Positions 1 to 6,294 of a DNA stretch of 18,147 nucleotides are shown piece by piece; position 1 is the first letter of the stretch; each line of letters begins with the position of its first letter. Under the pieces are notes generated by a model. It saw nothing but the letters and a program-made list of their open reading frames with translations, was not told where the DNA came from and searched no databases. The DNA comes from CAYYFX01 sp964471155. Its GTDB lineage: Bacteria; ARS69. Made by a program: the position numbers and the translations under genes. The stretch covers positions 1 through 18,147 of the forward strand of contig CAYYFX010000082.1 in the NCBI GenBank assembly GCA_964471155.1, given 5' to 3'.

Positions 1-121
1 GCCACGCGCCCGCAGGGCGCGGTGCGTTCGCGCGCAGAGGCCCGCGAGAGGGGCGCCGGGCTCCCCGCCCCGTCCGGCCGCCCGGGGGGGACCCGGCTCA
101 CCTCGCCCGCGAGGAATCCCG
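1..121. other. Upstream stretch without a supported gene
   Basis: This stretch is extremely GC-rich and contains no TA dinucleotide, so no TAnnnT-type -10 element can be placed. A run of seven G lies near 84-90. GAGGA at 111-115 is the ribosome binding site of the sulfatase-fold gene. The promoter for that gene probably lies before the window. Confidence 0.5.
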
Positions 122-2056
122 ATGCCGCGTCCACTGCACCGTTGCCTCCGCCTCGCCGCCGCGGTGCTCGCGCTCGCCGTCGCCGCGTGCGGGCCGGGAG
201 CGGAGCGGCGGGACGTCGTCCTGCTGACGCTCGACACGACGCGCGCCGACCGGCTGGGCATCTACGGGCGGCCCGATGCGCGCACGCCGTTCCTCGACCG
301 GCTGGGACGGCAGGGCGCGGTCGTCGAGGACGCGCTGTGCGACGTTCCCGTCACGCTGCCCAGCCACACGACGATGCTGACGGGGATCCCCGCGCTCGGA
401 CACGGCGTGCGCTACAACGCGGACTTCAAGGTCACGGAGGACGCGCGCACGCTGGCCGAGGCGTTGCGGGACGGGGGTTGGGACACGGCGGCGTTCGTCT
501 CCGCGCTGGTGCTGGACCGCCGGTTCGGGCTGGACCAGGGCTTCCGCGTCTTCGACGACTCCCTCACGCCCGGCTACGTCAAGTTCGACCCGTCGATCTA
601 CCCGAAGGAGACGCACTGGCTTCCGAAGGCCGACCGTCGCGCGGACGCGACGGTGGCCGCCGCGCTGCGGTGGCTCGACGGCGCGCGCTCCCCCTTCTTC
701 CTGTGGGTGCACGTGTACGACCCGCACTTCCCGTTCGACCCGCCCCCGCCCTGGAGCCGGACGGCGGGCGAGCGCTACCTCGCGGAGATCCACTGGACCG
801 ACCGCCAGCTCGGCCGGCTGCTGCGCGCGCTCGAGTCCCGCGGCCCGGACGGGCCCGTGGTGCTGGCCACCGCGGACCACGGCGAGGGCCTGGACCAGCA
901 CCGCGAGGACGGCCACGGGATCTTCCTGTACGACGACACGATGCGGATCCCCTTCCTGCTGCGCGCGCCGCACGCCGTGCCCGCGGGCGTCGTGCGGCCG
1001 GGGCCGGCGCGCACCATCGACTACGCGCCCACCCTCCTCGCGCTCGCCGGGCGTCCCTCCGCTCTCGGCGTCGGCGGGAGCCTCCTCCCCGCGCTGCGCG
1101 GCGAGGGCGCGTTGCCGGACACGGCGGCGTACCTCGAGTCGATCAAGACGAAGCTGTTCTACGGCGGCACCGGATTGAAGGCGATCCGCTCCGGCGCGGC
1201 GAAGTTCGTGTGGGCGCCCGTGCCGGAGCTGTACGACCTGCGCGCGGATCCCGGCGAGACGGACAACCTCGCTCCGGAGCGGCCCGACGAGGTCGACGCG
1301 TGGCGCGCGGTGCTGGAGAACGCGGTGAAGGACGTGCTCGCGGAGGACCTCGCAAGCGTGGAGGCGTACCGCGCGGATGCGAGGACGCTGGAGGAGCTGC
1401 GCGCGCTCGGCTACCTCGGCGGCAGCGGCGCCGCCGCGGGCCCCCTCCCCTTCGCGGAGGAGATGCGCCTCGTCGGCAACGACCCGAAGGACCTGGTCGA
1501 CGTCTCGATGGGCGCGCGCGAGATCCAGAACGGGTTCCTGGAGAACGGCGAGGCGAAGCTGCTGCGATTCCTGCGCACGACGCGCCCCGCCGCCGGCGAC
1601 CCCGCGATGGCGCGCCTCCACGCCGCCGCGCAGTTGAACCTGGCGAAGGTGAGCATGGCGCGGCGGGACTGGGCCGGGGCCGCGGAGCGCTACCGGCTCG
1701 CGCTCCTCGCGGATCCCTCGTACGAGGCCGCGCGGTGGAGCCGCGTGTACGCGTTGAACCTGGCGGGCCGGCCCGCGGATGCCGCGGCCGAGGCCGACGG
1801 GTTCCTGCGGGACGCGGCGCCGTCCTACCGCGTGATGCTGCACGCCGGGCTGGCGCGGGCGCTGCTGGGACGGACGGACGAGGCGCGCGCGTTGCTGCGG
1901 CGCGTGGCGACCGAGGGCGACGCGGGGCAGTTCCCCTCCGAGAGCGCGGCATGGTACCTGGAGCGTCTCGGGGGTCCCCGGGAGAAGGCGGCGCTCGCCG
2001 CCTACCTTGCGCGGAACGCGTCCGCCGCCTCCTCCGGGGAATCCGAGGGTGCATGA
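122..2056 (+). CDS. Sulfatase/alkaline-phosphatase-fold lipoprotein with C-terminal TPR region
   Basis: The 644-residue protein has a lipoprotein signal: Arg at the N-terminus, a hydrophobic stretch from about residue 11 and a VAAC lipobox with Cys23. It is therefore probably anchored to a membrane outside the cytoplasm. The sulfatase/alkaline phosphatase fold spans about residues 31-395. It starts with the metal-binding LDTTRADRLGIYG (D38), continues with VTLPSHTTMLTG (77-88) and HVYDPH (197-202), and carries the second metal site ADHGE (251-255). The C-terminal part, about 495-630, is Ala/Leu-rich helical sequence typical of TPR repeats. In sulfatases the nucleophile is a Cys or Ser in C/S-x-P-S-R, but here the aligned residues are T78-L-P-S-H82. 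Formylglycine formation at that site is therefore not expected, and a phosphatase or phosphotransferase role is possible. ATG 122 is preceded by GAGGA with 6-nt spacing. The substrate is unknown. No promoter is visible in bases 1-121. Confidence 0.88.
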   Translation: MPRPLHRCLRLAAAVLALAVAACGPGAERRDVVLLTLDTTRADRLGIYGRPDARTPFLDRLGRQGAVVEDALCDVPVTLPSHTTMLTGIPALGHGVRYNADFKVTEDARTLAEALRDGGWDTAAFVSALVLDRRFGLDQGFRVFDDSLTPGYVKFDPSIYPKETHWLPKADRRADATVAAALRWLDGARSPFFLWVHVYDPHFPFDPPPPWSRTAGERYLAEIHWTDRQLGRLLRALESRGPDGPVVLATADHGEGLDQHREDGHGIFLYDDTMRIPFLLRAPHAVPAGVVRPGPARTIDYAPTLLALAGRPSALGVGGSLLPALRGEGALPDTAAYLESIKTKLFYGGTGLKAIRSGAAKFVWAPVPELYDLRADPGETDNLAPERPDEVDAWRAVLENAVKDVLAEDLASVEAYRADARTLEELRALGYLGGSGAAAGPLPFAEEMRLVGNDPKDLVDVSMGAREIQNGFLENGEAKLLRFLRTTRPAAGDPAMARLHAAAQLNLAKVSMARRDWAGAAERYRLALLADPSYEAARWSRVYALNLAGRPADAAAEADGFLRDAAPSYRVMLHAGLARALLGRTDEARALLRRVATEGDAGQFPSESAAWYLERLGGPREKAALAAYLARNASAASSGESEGA

Positions 2057-2060
2057 GAGC

Positions 2061-2079
2061 CGGCCGCACGGCGCGGCCG
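2061..2079. terminator. Hairpin between convergent sulfatase-like and acidic genes
   Basis: A perfect 7-bp inverted repeat, CGGCCGC (2061-2067) and GCGGCCG (2073-2079), with a 5-nt loop lies inside the 30-bp gap between two convergent stop codons. It has no T-run on either side, so it could be a bidirectional terminator or transcript-end stabiliser only. The assignment rests on position and symmetry. Confidence 0.4.
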
Positions 2080-2086
2080 TCCCGGG

Positions 2087-2320
2087 TCAGTCCTCGCGCT
2101 CCTCGTCGGAGCCGACCGTCCAACCCAGCTCGCTCTCGTCCTCCTCCTCCTCGTCCTCCTCCTCGAAGTCCGAGTCGTCGGGATCCCAGTCCTCGTCCTC
2201 GTCCTCGTCGAAGTCGCTGTCGATGTCGTCGTCGCTCTCCTCCTCGTCGCCCCCCCCCCAATCGTTCTCTTCATCCTCGGGATACCCGGCGAGGCGGAGT
2301 TCATCATCCGACAACCACAT
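2087..2320 (-). CDS. Small hyper-acidic protein of unknown function (77 aa)
   Basis: The chosen ATG (2318-2320) has AGGAG 10 nt upstream on the minus strand. The open frame continues upstream, but that part is Pro/Arg/Ser-rich and looks untranslated. By my count 44 of 77 residues are Asp or Glu and only two are Arg, with no Lys. After a short N-terminal segment (MWLSDDELRLAGYPEDEEND) come long acidic runs broken by Trp, Phe and Ser, ending in ELGWTVGSDEERED. There is no signal peptide or membrane segment. I do not recognise a family. Such proteins can be histone or DNA mimics, cation buffers or chaperone-like tails, but nothing here shows which. The coding strand carries a run of ten G (2250-2259) across codons 21-24 and imperfect GAG/GAC triplet repeats, so slippage could alter the frame. 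It lies 127 bp downstream of thiS on the same strand and could be cotranscribed unless the 2399-2421 hairpin terminates. Confidence 0.6.
   Translation of the reverse strand: MWLSDDELRLAGYPEDEENDWGGGDEEESDDDIDSDFDEDEDEDWDPDDSDFEEEDEEEEDESELGWTVGSDEERED
2250..2259 (-). repeat. G10 homopolymer tract inside the acidic ORF
   Basis: Ten consecutive C on the plus strand are ten G in the coding strand, within codons 21-24 (Trp-Gly-Gly-Gly). Length change by one base would shift the frame before the acidic region. It is either a slippage hotspot or an assembly-sensitive position. Confidence 0.8.
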
Positions 2321-2345
2321 GGCGTGGCCGCTCCTCTGGACTTTT

Positions 2346-2361
2346 CCGGCGGAACCGCCGG
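2346..2361. repeat. Short perfect inverted repeat upstream of the acidic ORF
   Basis: CCGGCGG (2346-2352) and CCGCCGG (2355-2361) are separated by AA and lie 26 bp upstream of the acidic ORF start. It could be an operator or a leader hairpin. In such GC-rich DNA a chance repeat is also plausible. Confidence 0.3.
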
Positions 2362-2398
2362 GTGGAGTCCGCGCCCGCTGCGCGCGGACCGGTTGATT

Positions 2399-2421
2399 CG
2401 GGGAGGACCCGCTCCTCCCCG
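2399..2421 (-). terminator. Hairpin downstream of thiS
   Basis: A perfect 9-bp stem, CGGGGAGGA (2399-2407) and TCCTCCCCG (2413-2421), with a 5-nt loop lies 26 nt after the thiS stop codon on the minus strand. No T-run follows it. It is a candidate 3' end of the thiGHS transcript, separating it from the acidic ORF. Confidence 0.45.
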
Positions 2422-2447
2422 GCGATGCAGTGACGAGGCCCGGCGGT

Positions 2448-2651
2448 TCAGCCGCCGGCAACCGGACGAACCAACTCCAGTCGATCCCCCTCCGCGAGTC
2501 TCACGACCCCGAAGCGCTCCCGACCCAGCGGCTCGCCGTTCAACTCGGCGACGACCCACCGCGGGTCGAGCCGAAGCTGGCGGAGAAGGTCCGCCAACGT
2601 CGTGCCCGGAGTCAACTCCCGAGCGGCGCCGTTGACGACGATCTCAGCCAT
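2448..2651 (-). CDS. thiS: Sulfur carrier protein ThiS
   Basis: This 67-residue protein is a ubiquitin-like (beta-grasp) sulfur carrier. It begins MAEIVVNGAARELTPGTTL, has the LLRQLRLDPRWVVAELNGE core and ends in Gly-Gly. That C-terminus is adenylated and converted to a thiocarboxylate, which donates sulfur to ThiG in making the thiazole of thiamin. Length and ending are exactly those of the family. ATG (2649-2651) overlaps the end of thiH by 8 nt, which suggests translational coupling and a single transcript. It is the last gene of thiG-thiH-thiS. No thiF adenylyltransferase gene is present in the window, so activation must come from elsewhere. Confidence 0.93.
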   Translation of the reverse strand: MAEIVVNGAARELTPGTTLADLLRQLRLDPRWVVAELNGEPLGRERFGVVRLAEGDRLELVRPVAGG

Positions 2652-3759
2652 GGAGCACGGCCTCCCAATCCTTCCACACGGGATCCAGCCCGTTCCGACG
2701 AATGGCCCCGGCCACCTCCTCCGGCGCTCGCCCGTCCTCGATCTCGAACTGCCGGCCGGAGTCCGCGGGGCGCGAGTACCCGCCCGGCTCGGTGCGCGAA
2801 CCCGCGCTCATGTGCGTGATGCCCAGCCCGAGCATACCATCCCGGAACGCCGCGCTCTCGCGCGTGGACAGCACCAGCCCCGCGTCCGGCACGAGGATCC
2901 GCAACGCGCAGACGAGCTGCGCCAGCTGCGCGTCCGACACCGGGAACCGGGGCCGCGTGTCCGCGTGCTCCGCGGGCCGCAACCGGGGGAACGACACCAG
3001 GACCTGGCTCCGCCAGAACCGCCGCGCAAGATACCGCGCGTGCGCCGCGACGTGCAGGGCCTCCCGGCGCCAGTCCGCCAGTCCCAGCAGGGCCCCGATG
3101 CCGAGCCGGCGCATCCCCGCGAGGGCGCCGCGTTCCGGCGTGCCGAGCCGCCAGTCGTAGTCCTTCTTCTTGCCGGCGAGGTGCACGGAGGCGTACGCCT
3201 CCCGGTCGTAGGTCTCCTGGTACACCACGAGCCCGTCGCAGCCCGCCGCCACCCAGCGCCGGTAGACCTCCTCCGTCTGCGGTTGCACCTCCAGCGACAG
3301 GCTGGGAAAGCGGCCCGACAGCGCGCGCAGGATCCCCTCCAGGTACTCCACGGAGACGTGCCGCGGGTGCTCGCCGGAAACGAGCAGCAGATGCCGGAAG
3401 CCGCGCGCGTGCAACAGCTCCGCCTCGGCGACGACCTCGTCGGGCGTCAGCGTGCGGCGCGCGATGGGGTTCGGCCGCGAGAACGCGCAGTACGTGCACG
3501 TCTCCACGCACTCGTTCGAGACGTACAGCGGCGCGTACAGCTGGACCGTCCTCCCGAACCTGCGCTCCGTGATGCGCCGGGAGGCGCGGGCGAGCTCCTC
3601 CAGACGCCCGGCCGCCGCCTCCGAGAGCAGCGCCGCGAAGTCCCGGAGGTCCGGGCGTTCGGTCGCGAGCGCACGATCCACCGCGGCCCGCCCCGCGTCG
3701 CGGGCCTCCGTCTCCAGCGCGGCCATCGGCAGACCGTCCAGGTGCTCGCGGAACGTCAC
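2644..3759 (-). CDS. thiH: 2-iminoacetate synthase ThiH (radical SAM)
   Basis: This 371-residue radical SAM enzyme cleaves tyrosine to dehydroglycine (2-iminoacetate) and p-cresol, feeding ThiG. The [4Fe-4S] motif C84-VET-C88-TY-C91 follows LYVSNECVET. Other ThiH features are LLVSGEHPRHVSVEYL, EVQPQTEEVYRRWVAAGCDGLVVYQETYD and MSAGSRTEPGGY near the C-terminus. The start is GTG (3757-3759), whose bases overlap the thiG TGA in a GTGA arrangement, so translation is probably coupled. The reading frame stays open upstream across thiG, but that part is a shadow frame. Using ThiH rather than the oxygen-dependent glycine oxidase ThiO is typical of anaerobic or facultative bacteria. The length matches the family. 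Confidence 0.94.
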   Translation of the reverse strand: MTFREHLDGLPMAALETEARDAGRAAVDRALATERPDLRDFAALLSEAAAGRLEELARASRRITERRFGRTVQLYAPLYVSNECVETCTYCAFSRPNPIARRTLTPDEVVAEAELLHARGFRHLLLVSGEHPRHVSVEYLEGILRALSGRFPSLSLEVQPQTEEVYRRWVAAGCDGLVVYQETYDREAYASVHLAGKKKDYDWRLGTPERGALAGMRRLGIGALLGLADWRREALHVAAHARYLARRFWRSQVLVSFPRLRPAEHADTRPRFPVSDAQLAQLVCALRILVPDAGLVLSTRESAAFRDGMLGLGITHMSAGSRTEPGGYSRPADSGRQFEIEDGRAPEEVAGAIRRNGLDPVWKDWEAVLHG

Positions 3760-4535
3760 GTCGTCTTCCCCAGGAATCCGGTCAACGGGCTCGAGGCCTC
3801 GGCTTCGGCGCGTTCCATCGCGGCGCCGGCCCGGTACGCCGCCCGCCCCGCCTCCACTCCGAGACGGAAGGCGCGCGCCATCTCCACGGGATCCCGCGCG
3901 ACCGCGATGGCCGTGTTCACCAGCACCGCGTCCGCGCCGAGCTCCATCGCCTCCGCCGCGTGCGACGGGGCGCCGAGCCCCGCATCCACGACCACCGGCA
4001 CGCCGGCCTGCTCCACGATGATCGCCACCGAGTCCCGCGTCTTCAGCCCCCGGTTCGACCCGATCGGCGACCCCAGCGGCATCACCGTGGCGACGCCCAC
4101 GTCCTCCAGCCGCTTCGCCAGCACGGGGTCCGCGCCGATGTACGGCAGCACCGTGAACCCCTCCGCGACGAGCCGCTCCGCGGCGCGCAGCGTCTCCACG
4201 GGATCGGGCAAGAGCCAGCGCGGATCCGGCGTGACCTCCAGCTTCACCCAGTCCGGCAGGCCGGCCGCGCGCGCGAGCCGGGCGAGGCGCACCGCCTCGT
4301 CCGCGTTCTCCGCGCCCGACGTGTTCGGAAGCACGAGCACGCGCCCGGGGTCCAGGAACTCCAGCAGGTTCGGCTCGACGGAGTCCAGATCCACGCGACG
4401 CAGCGCCACCGTGACGATCTCGGTGCCCGACGCGTCCACCGCCTCGCGCATGACGACGGGGGAGTGGAACTTCCCCGTTCCCACGAGGAGGCGCGAACGG
4501 AACTCGCGTCCGGCGATGCGCAGCGGGTCCGACAT
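3756..4535 (-). CDS. thiG: Thiazole synthase ThiG
   Basis: This 259-residue TIM-barrel enzyme joins deoxyxylulose 5-phosphate, dehydroglycine and ThiS-thiocarboxylate to form the thiazole phosphate of thiamin. Family blocks are all present: SRLLVGTGKF (14-23), VTVALRRVD (41-49), NTSGAENADEAVRLARLAR (71-89), WVKLEVTPDPRWLLPD (96-111), GFTVLPYIGADPVLAKRLED (126-145) and VMPLGSPIGSNRGL (151-164). K98 is the expected Schiff-base lysine. ATG (4533-4535) follows GAGGA with a 6-nt gap. It is the first gene of the operon and is read from a promoter at 4571-4599. The leader is only about 30 nt, too short for a TPP riboswitch. Confidence 0.95.
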   Translation of the reverse strand: MSDPLRIAGREFRSRLLVGTGKFHSPVVMREAVDASGTEIVTVALRRVDLDSVEPNLLEFLDPGRVLVLPNTSGAENADEAVRLARLARAAGLPDWVKLEVTPDPRWLLPDPVETLRAAERLVAEGFTVLPYIGADPVLAKRLEDVGVATVMPLGSPIGSNRGLKTRDSVAIIVEQAGVPVVVDAGLGAPSHAAEAMELGADAVLVNTAIAVARDPVEMARAFRLGVEAGRAAYRAGAAMERAEAEASSPLTGFLGKTT

Positions 4536-4570
4536 CGGGAATCCTCGGATCGACGGGGGAAACCGCCCCG

Positions 4571-4599
4571 AAGGTAGGGTCCGCCCCGGGGCGAGTCAA
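4571..4599 (-). promoter_or_regulatory. Promoter of thiGHS with palindromic spacer
   Basis: On the minus strand -35 TTGACT (4594-4599) and -10 TACCTT (4571-4576) are separated by exactly 17 nt. The spacer includes a perfect 12-bp palindrome, CGCCCCGGGGCG (4582-4593), directly against the -35 box, a plausible operator position. Transcription would begin near 4564. The stretch CCCGGGGCGAGTCAA (4585-4599, plus strand) recurs with one change at 10124-10138. Confidence 0.6.
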
Positions 4600-4622
4600 T
4601 GCACCGCACCGCCCGCGAGGCG

Positions 4623-4628
4623 TAGGAT
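4623..4628 (+). promoter_or_regulatory. Possible -10 element for the TenI/ThiE-like gene
   Basis: TAGGAT matches the -10 consensus at four of six positions and lies about 50 nt before ATG 4677. No good -35 box is seen 16-18 nt upstream, so this is weak. Confidence 0.25.
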
Positions 4629-4676
4629 GGACGCGGCGGCGCGCCCCGCGCAGGCCCGCAGCGCCGCGGAGGTTCC

Positions 4677-5303
4677 ATGACCCCTTCCCCGCTCGGCCGG
4701 GTCCACCTCGTGGCCGATCTGGATTTCCTCGACACGCTCGCGGACCCGCTGGGGTGCATCCGCGCGCTCCTGGCGGCCGGCCTGGACTCGCTGCAGCTCC
4801 GCGCGCCCGGGCGACCGCCCGCGGACGTCCTCGCCCGCGGCCATGCACTGCGCGCCGCGGCGCGGGAGCACGGCGCCTTCTTCGCGGTCAACGGGGATGC
4901 CGCGCTCGCGCTCGCCCTGGCGGCCGACGGCCTGCACCTGCCCGCGCGGGCGGAGGCCCCCCGCGACGTCCGGCCGCGGCTGCCCGCCGGCATGCGCGTG
5001 GGCGCCAGCGTCCACGACCGCGCGGAGCTGGCGCGCTCGGCGGGCGCCGACTGGTTGATCGTCTCCCCGGTGTTCGCGACGCGGTCGAAGCCGGGCGCCG
5101 ACGCGCTCGGAGCCGCGGGGCTGTCGGCGCTGGTCGCGGCGGCGAACGCGCCGGTCCACGCACTCGGCGGCATCGGACCGGATCGCGTGGCGGCGTGCCT
5201 CGGCGCCGGCGCCGCGGGAGTGGCCGCCATCCGGGGGCTGCTGGAAGCGGACGGCCCGGAGCTGATCCGGCGTGCCCATGCGTGGCCGGACGCGGCGGCC
5301 TGA
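4677..5303 (+). CDS. ThiE/TenI-family protein, probably thiazole tautomerase (TenI-like)
   Basis: This 208-residue TIM barrel belongs to the thiamin phosphate synthase/TenI family. LQLR (39-42), AADGLHLP (82-89), VGASVHDRAELARSAGADWLIVSPVF (108-133) and ALGGIGPDR (162-170) are visible. ThiE normally has LQLR-x-K, an Asp after Asn in the first metal site and another Asp after the HLG segment. Here these are LQLRAPG, VNGDAA and HLPARAE, so the pyrophosphate/Mg site looks lost. The SVH (H113) and VFATRSKPG (132-140) segments resemble TenI, which aromatises the ThiG product. Divergence from thiGHS fits that role. ATG 4677 follows GGAGG closely. An annotation as ThiE cannot be excluded from sequence alone. 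Confidence 0.75.
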   Translation: MTPSPLGRVHLVADLDFLDTLADPLGCIRALLAAGLDSLQLRAPGRPPADVLARGHALRAAAREHGAFFAVNGDAALALALAADGLHLPARAEAPRDVRPRLPAGMRVGASVHDRAELARSAGADWLIVSPVFATRSKPGADALGAAGLSALVAAANAPVHALGGIGPDRVAACLGAGAAGVAAIRGLLEADGPELIRRAHAWPDAAA

Positions 5304-5324
5304 GCCGTCCCCCTGCCGGCTCAG
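5300..5324. terminator. Stop-codon hairpin between convergent genes
   Basis: CTGAGCCG (5300-5307) and CGGCTCAG (5317-5324) form a perfect 8-bp stem with a 9-nt loop. The TGA stop of the TenI-like gene (5301-5303) lies in the left arm. The TGA of the opposite gene (5321-5323 complement) lies in the right arm. It is probably a bidirectional transcript end, without T-runs. Confidence 0.5.
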
Positions 5325-6211
5325 CGCAGGAAGGGCTTCGGCCGCTTCTTCGGTCGCTTCCAGGCGGAGAACGGCTCATCCGGCTTCCGCGGCGGTTCGA
5401 TGCGCACGCGCCCGAGCGACCGCGTCACGGACTCCGTGAGATCCGCGGGACGCACGTCGAAATCGTTCCAGGCGTTCATGCGGCGCGGCAGCAGCGTCCG
5501 GGAGAGCACCTCCAGCACCAGCCACGCCGCCGGGAACGGGAGGTCCTCGCCCGCCAGCGCGCGCGCGATCGGGCCACGCAACAGGGAAGGCGCCGGAACG
5601 AGGGCCGGCGACCGGCCCAGCTCCTGCGCCAGCGCGCGCACGTAGAAGCCGTTGGTGGCGAGGTCGCCGCAGCCGAGATCGTAGGCGGCGTCGAGGCGCC
5701 GCTGCGGATCCGCGGCCTGCACGCAGTAGTCCGCGAAGTCCGTGTCCAGGATGGGTTCGAAGCGCACGTCGAAAGCGGGCACCGGCAGCAGCGGCCAGCG
5801 CTCCACCAGACGCCGCCACCCGGCCTGCAGCCCGAAGCGGCCCAGGATGAGCCCGTGCCGCAGGCGGACCAGGTCCGCCCCGGCCGCCTCCCACGCGGAC
5901 TCCGCGGCGTGGTGCGCGCGCTGCAACGCCGCGGGCGCGTCCGGCCCGGCGCCGAGGAACGAGGCGCGCACCACGCGGATGCCGCACGGCACCGCGGCCG
6001 CGAGACGGCGCGTCCGCTCCGCCTCGTCCTCCTCCACCCCGTCCCGCCAGGAAGCGGGCGCCGCGCCGAGATCCAGCACCGCGTCCCCGGCCGCGATCCC
6101 CGCCGGCCCGCCCCCGTCCAGGCAGCGCGCCGCCCGCCCCCGCGCCTCCGCCGTGCGTCGCACGGTCTCCGCGAGCGCCGGCGCCCCGTCGACGATCCAG
6201 AGCGTGCTCAC
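5321..6211 (-). CDS. NAD(P)-binding epimerase/NmrA-like protein with degenerate nucleotide motif
   Basis: The GTG start (6209-6211) is chosen because GGGAGG precedes it by about 5 nt. The protein has 296 residues. The C-terminal two thirds match atypical short-chain dehydrogenases of the NDUFA9/NmrA-like type: an AHHAAESAWEAAGADLVRLRHGLILGRFG segment (like KAEAE-x-LR-x-SGL-x-W-x-I-LRPG), PVPAFDVRFEPILDTDFADYCVQA, an AAYDLGCGDLATNGFYVRALAQELGR block and a conserved LVPAP. The N-terminus, STLWIVDGAPALAETVRRTAEARG, sits where GxxGxxG should be but lacks those glycines, so cofactor binding may be weak or absent. The tail WKRPKKRPKPFLR is strongly basic and could bind RNA, DNA or acidic lipid. It is convergent with the TenI-like gene and divergent from the PqqB-like gene. 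Substrate unknown. Confidence 0.75.
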   Translation of the reverse strand: MSTLWIVDGAPALAETVRRTAEARGRAARCLDGGGPAGIAAGDAVLDLGAAPASWRDGVEEDEAERTRRLAAAVPCGIRVVRASFLGAGPDAPAALQRAHHAAESAWEAAGADLVRLRHGLILGRFGLQAGWRRLVERWPLLPVPAFDVRFEPILDTDFADYCVQAADPQRRLDAAYDLGCGDLATNGFYVRALAQELGRSPALVPAPSLLRGPIARALAGEDLPFPAAWLVLEVLSRTLLPRRMNAWNDFDVRPADLTESVTRSLGRVRIEPPRKPDEPFSAWKRPKKRPKPFLR

Positions 6212-6237
6212 GCGACCCTCCCGCCGCGCGGGGCGGC

Positions 6238-6266
6238 TTGCCGATCGCTCGGGGTTCGGCGACACT
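6238..6266 (+). promoter_or_regulatory. Promoter candidate for the PqqB-like gene
   Basis: TTGCCG (6238-6243) and GACACT (6261-6266) are 17 nt apart, and ATG 6295 lies 28 nt downstream. The -10 hexamer is close to TACACT used at 10187-10192. The match to consensus is partial. Confidence 0.4.
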
Positions 6267-6294
6267 GCCGCCGGAGCACGCCGCGGAGCTTCGA

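Noticed and set aside
2130..2260. Triplet (TCC/TCG) repeats as a stand-alone microsatellite
   Set aside because: They are explained by the GAG/GAC codons of the acidic ORF on the minus strand. Only the G10 run is kept as a separate feature.
22..2433. 803-residue plus-strand open frame over the sulfatase-like gene
   Set aside because: Arg/Ala/Pro/Gly-rich with no domain. It overlaps the well-supported gene in another frame and ends in translation of the acidic ORF's antisense.
4536..4676. TPP riboswitch between thiG and the TenI-like gene
   Set aside because: No CTGAGA-type core on either strand, and the predicted leader is too short.
2602..4680. 692-residue plus-strand open frame opposite thiH and thiG
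   Set aside because: It is the antisense shadow of two clearly recognised thiamin genes. Long antisense frames are expected at this GC content.
3760..4848. Apparent fusion of an upstream region to ThiH in one 734-residue frame
   Set aside because: The first half is a shadow frame of thiG. A GTG overlapping the thiG stop gives a normal-length ThiH.
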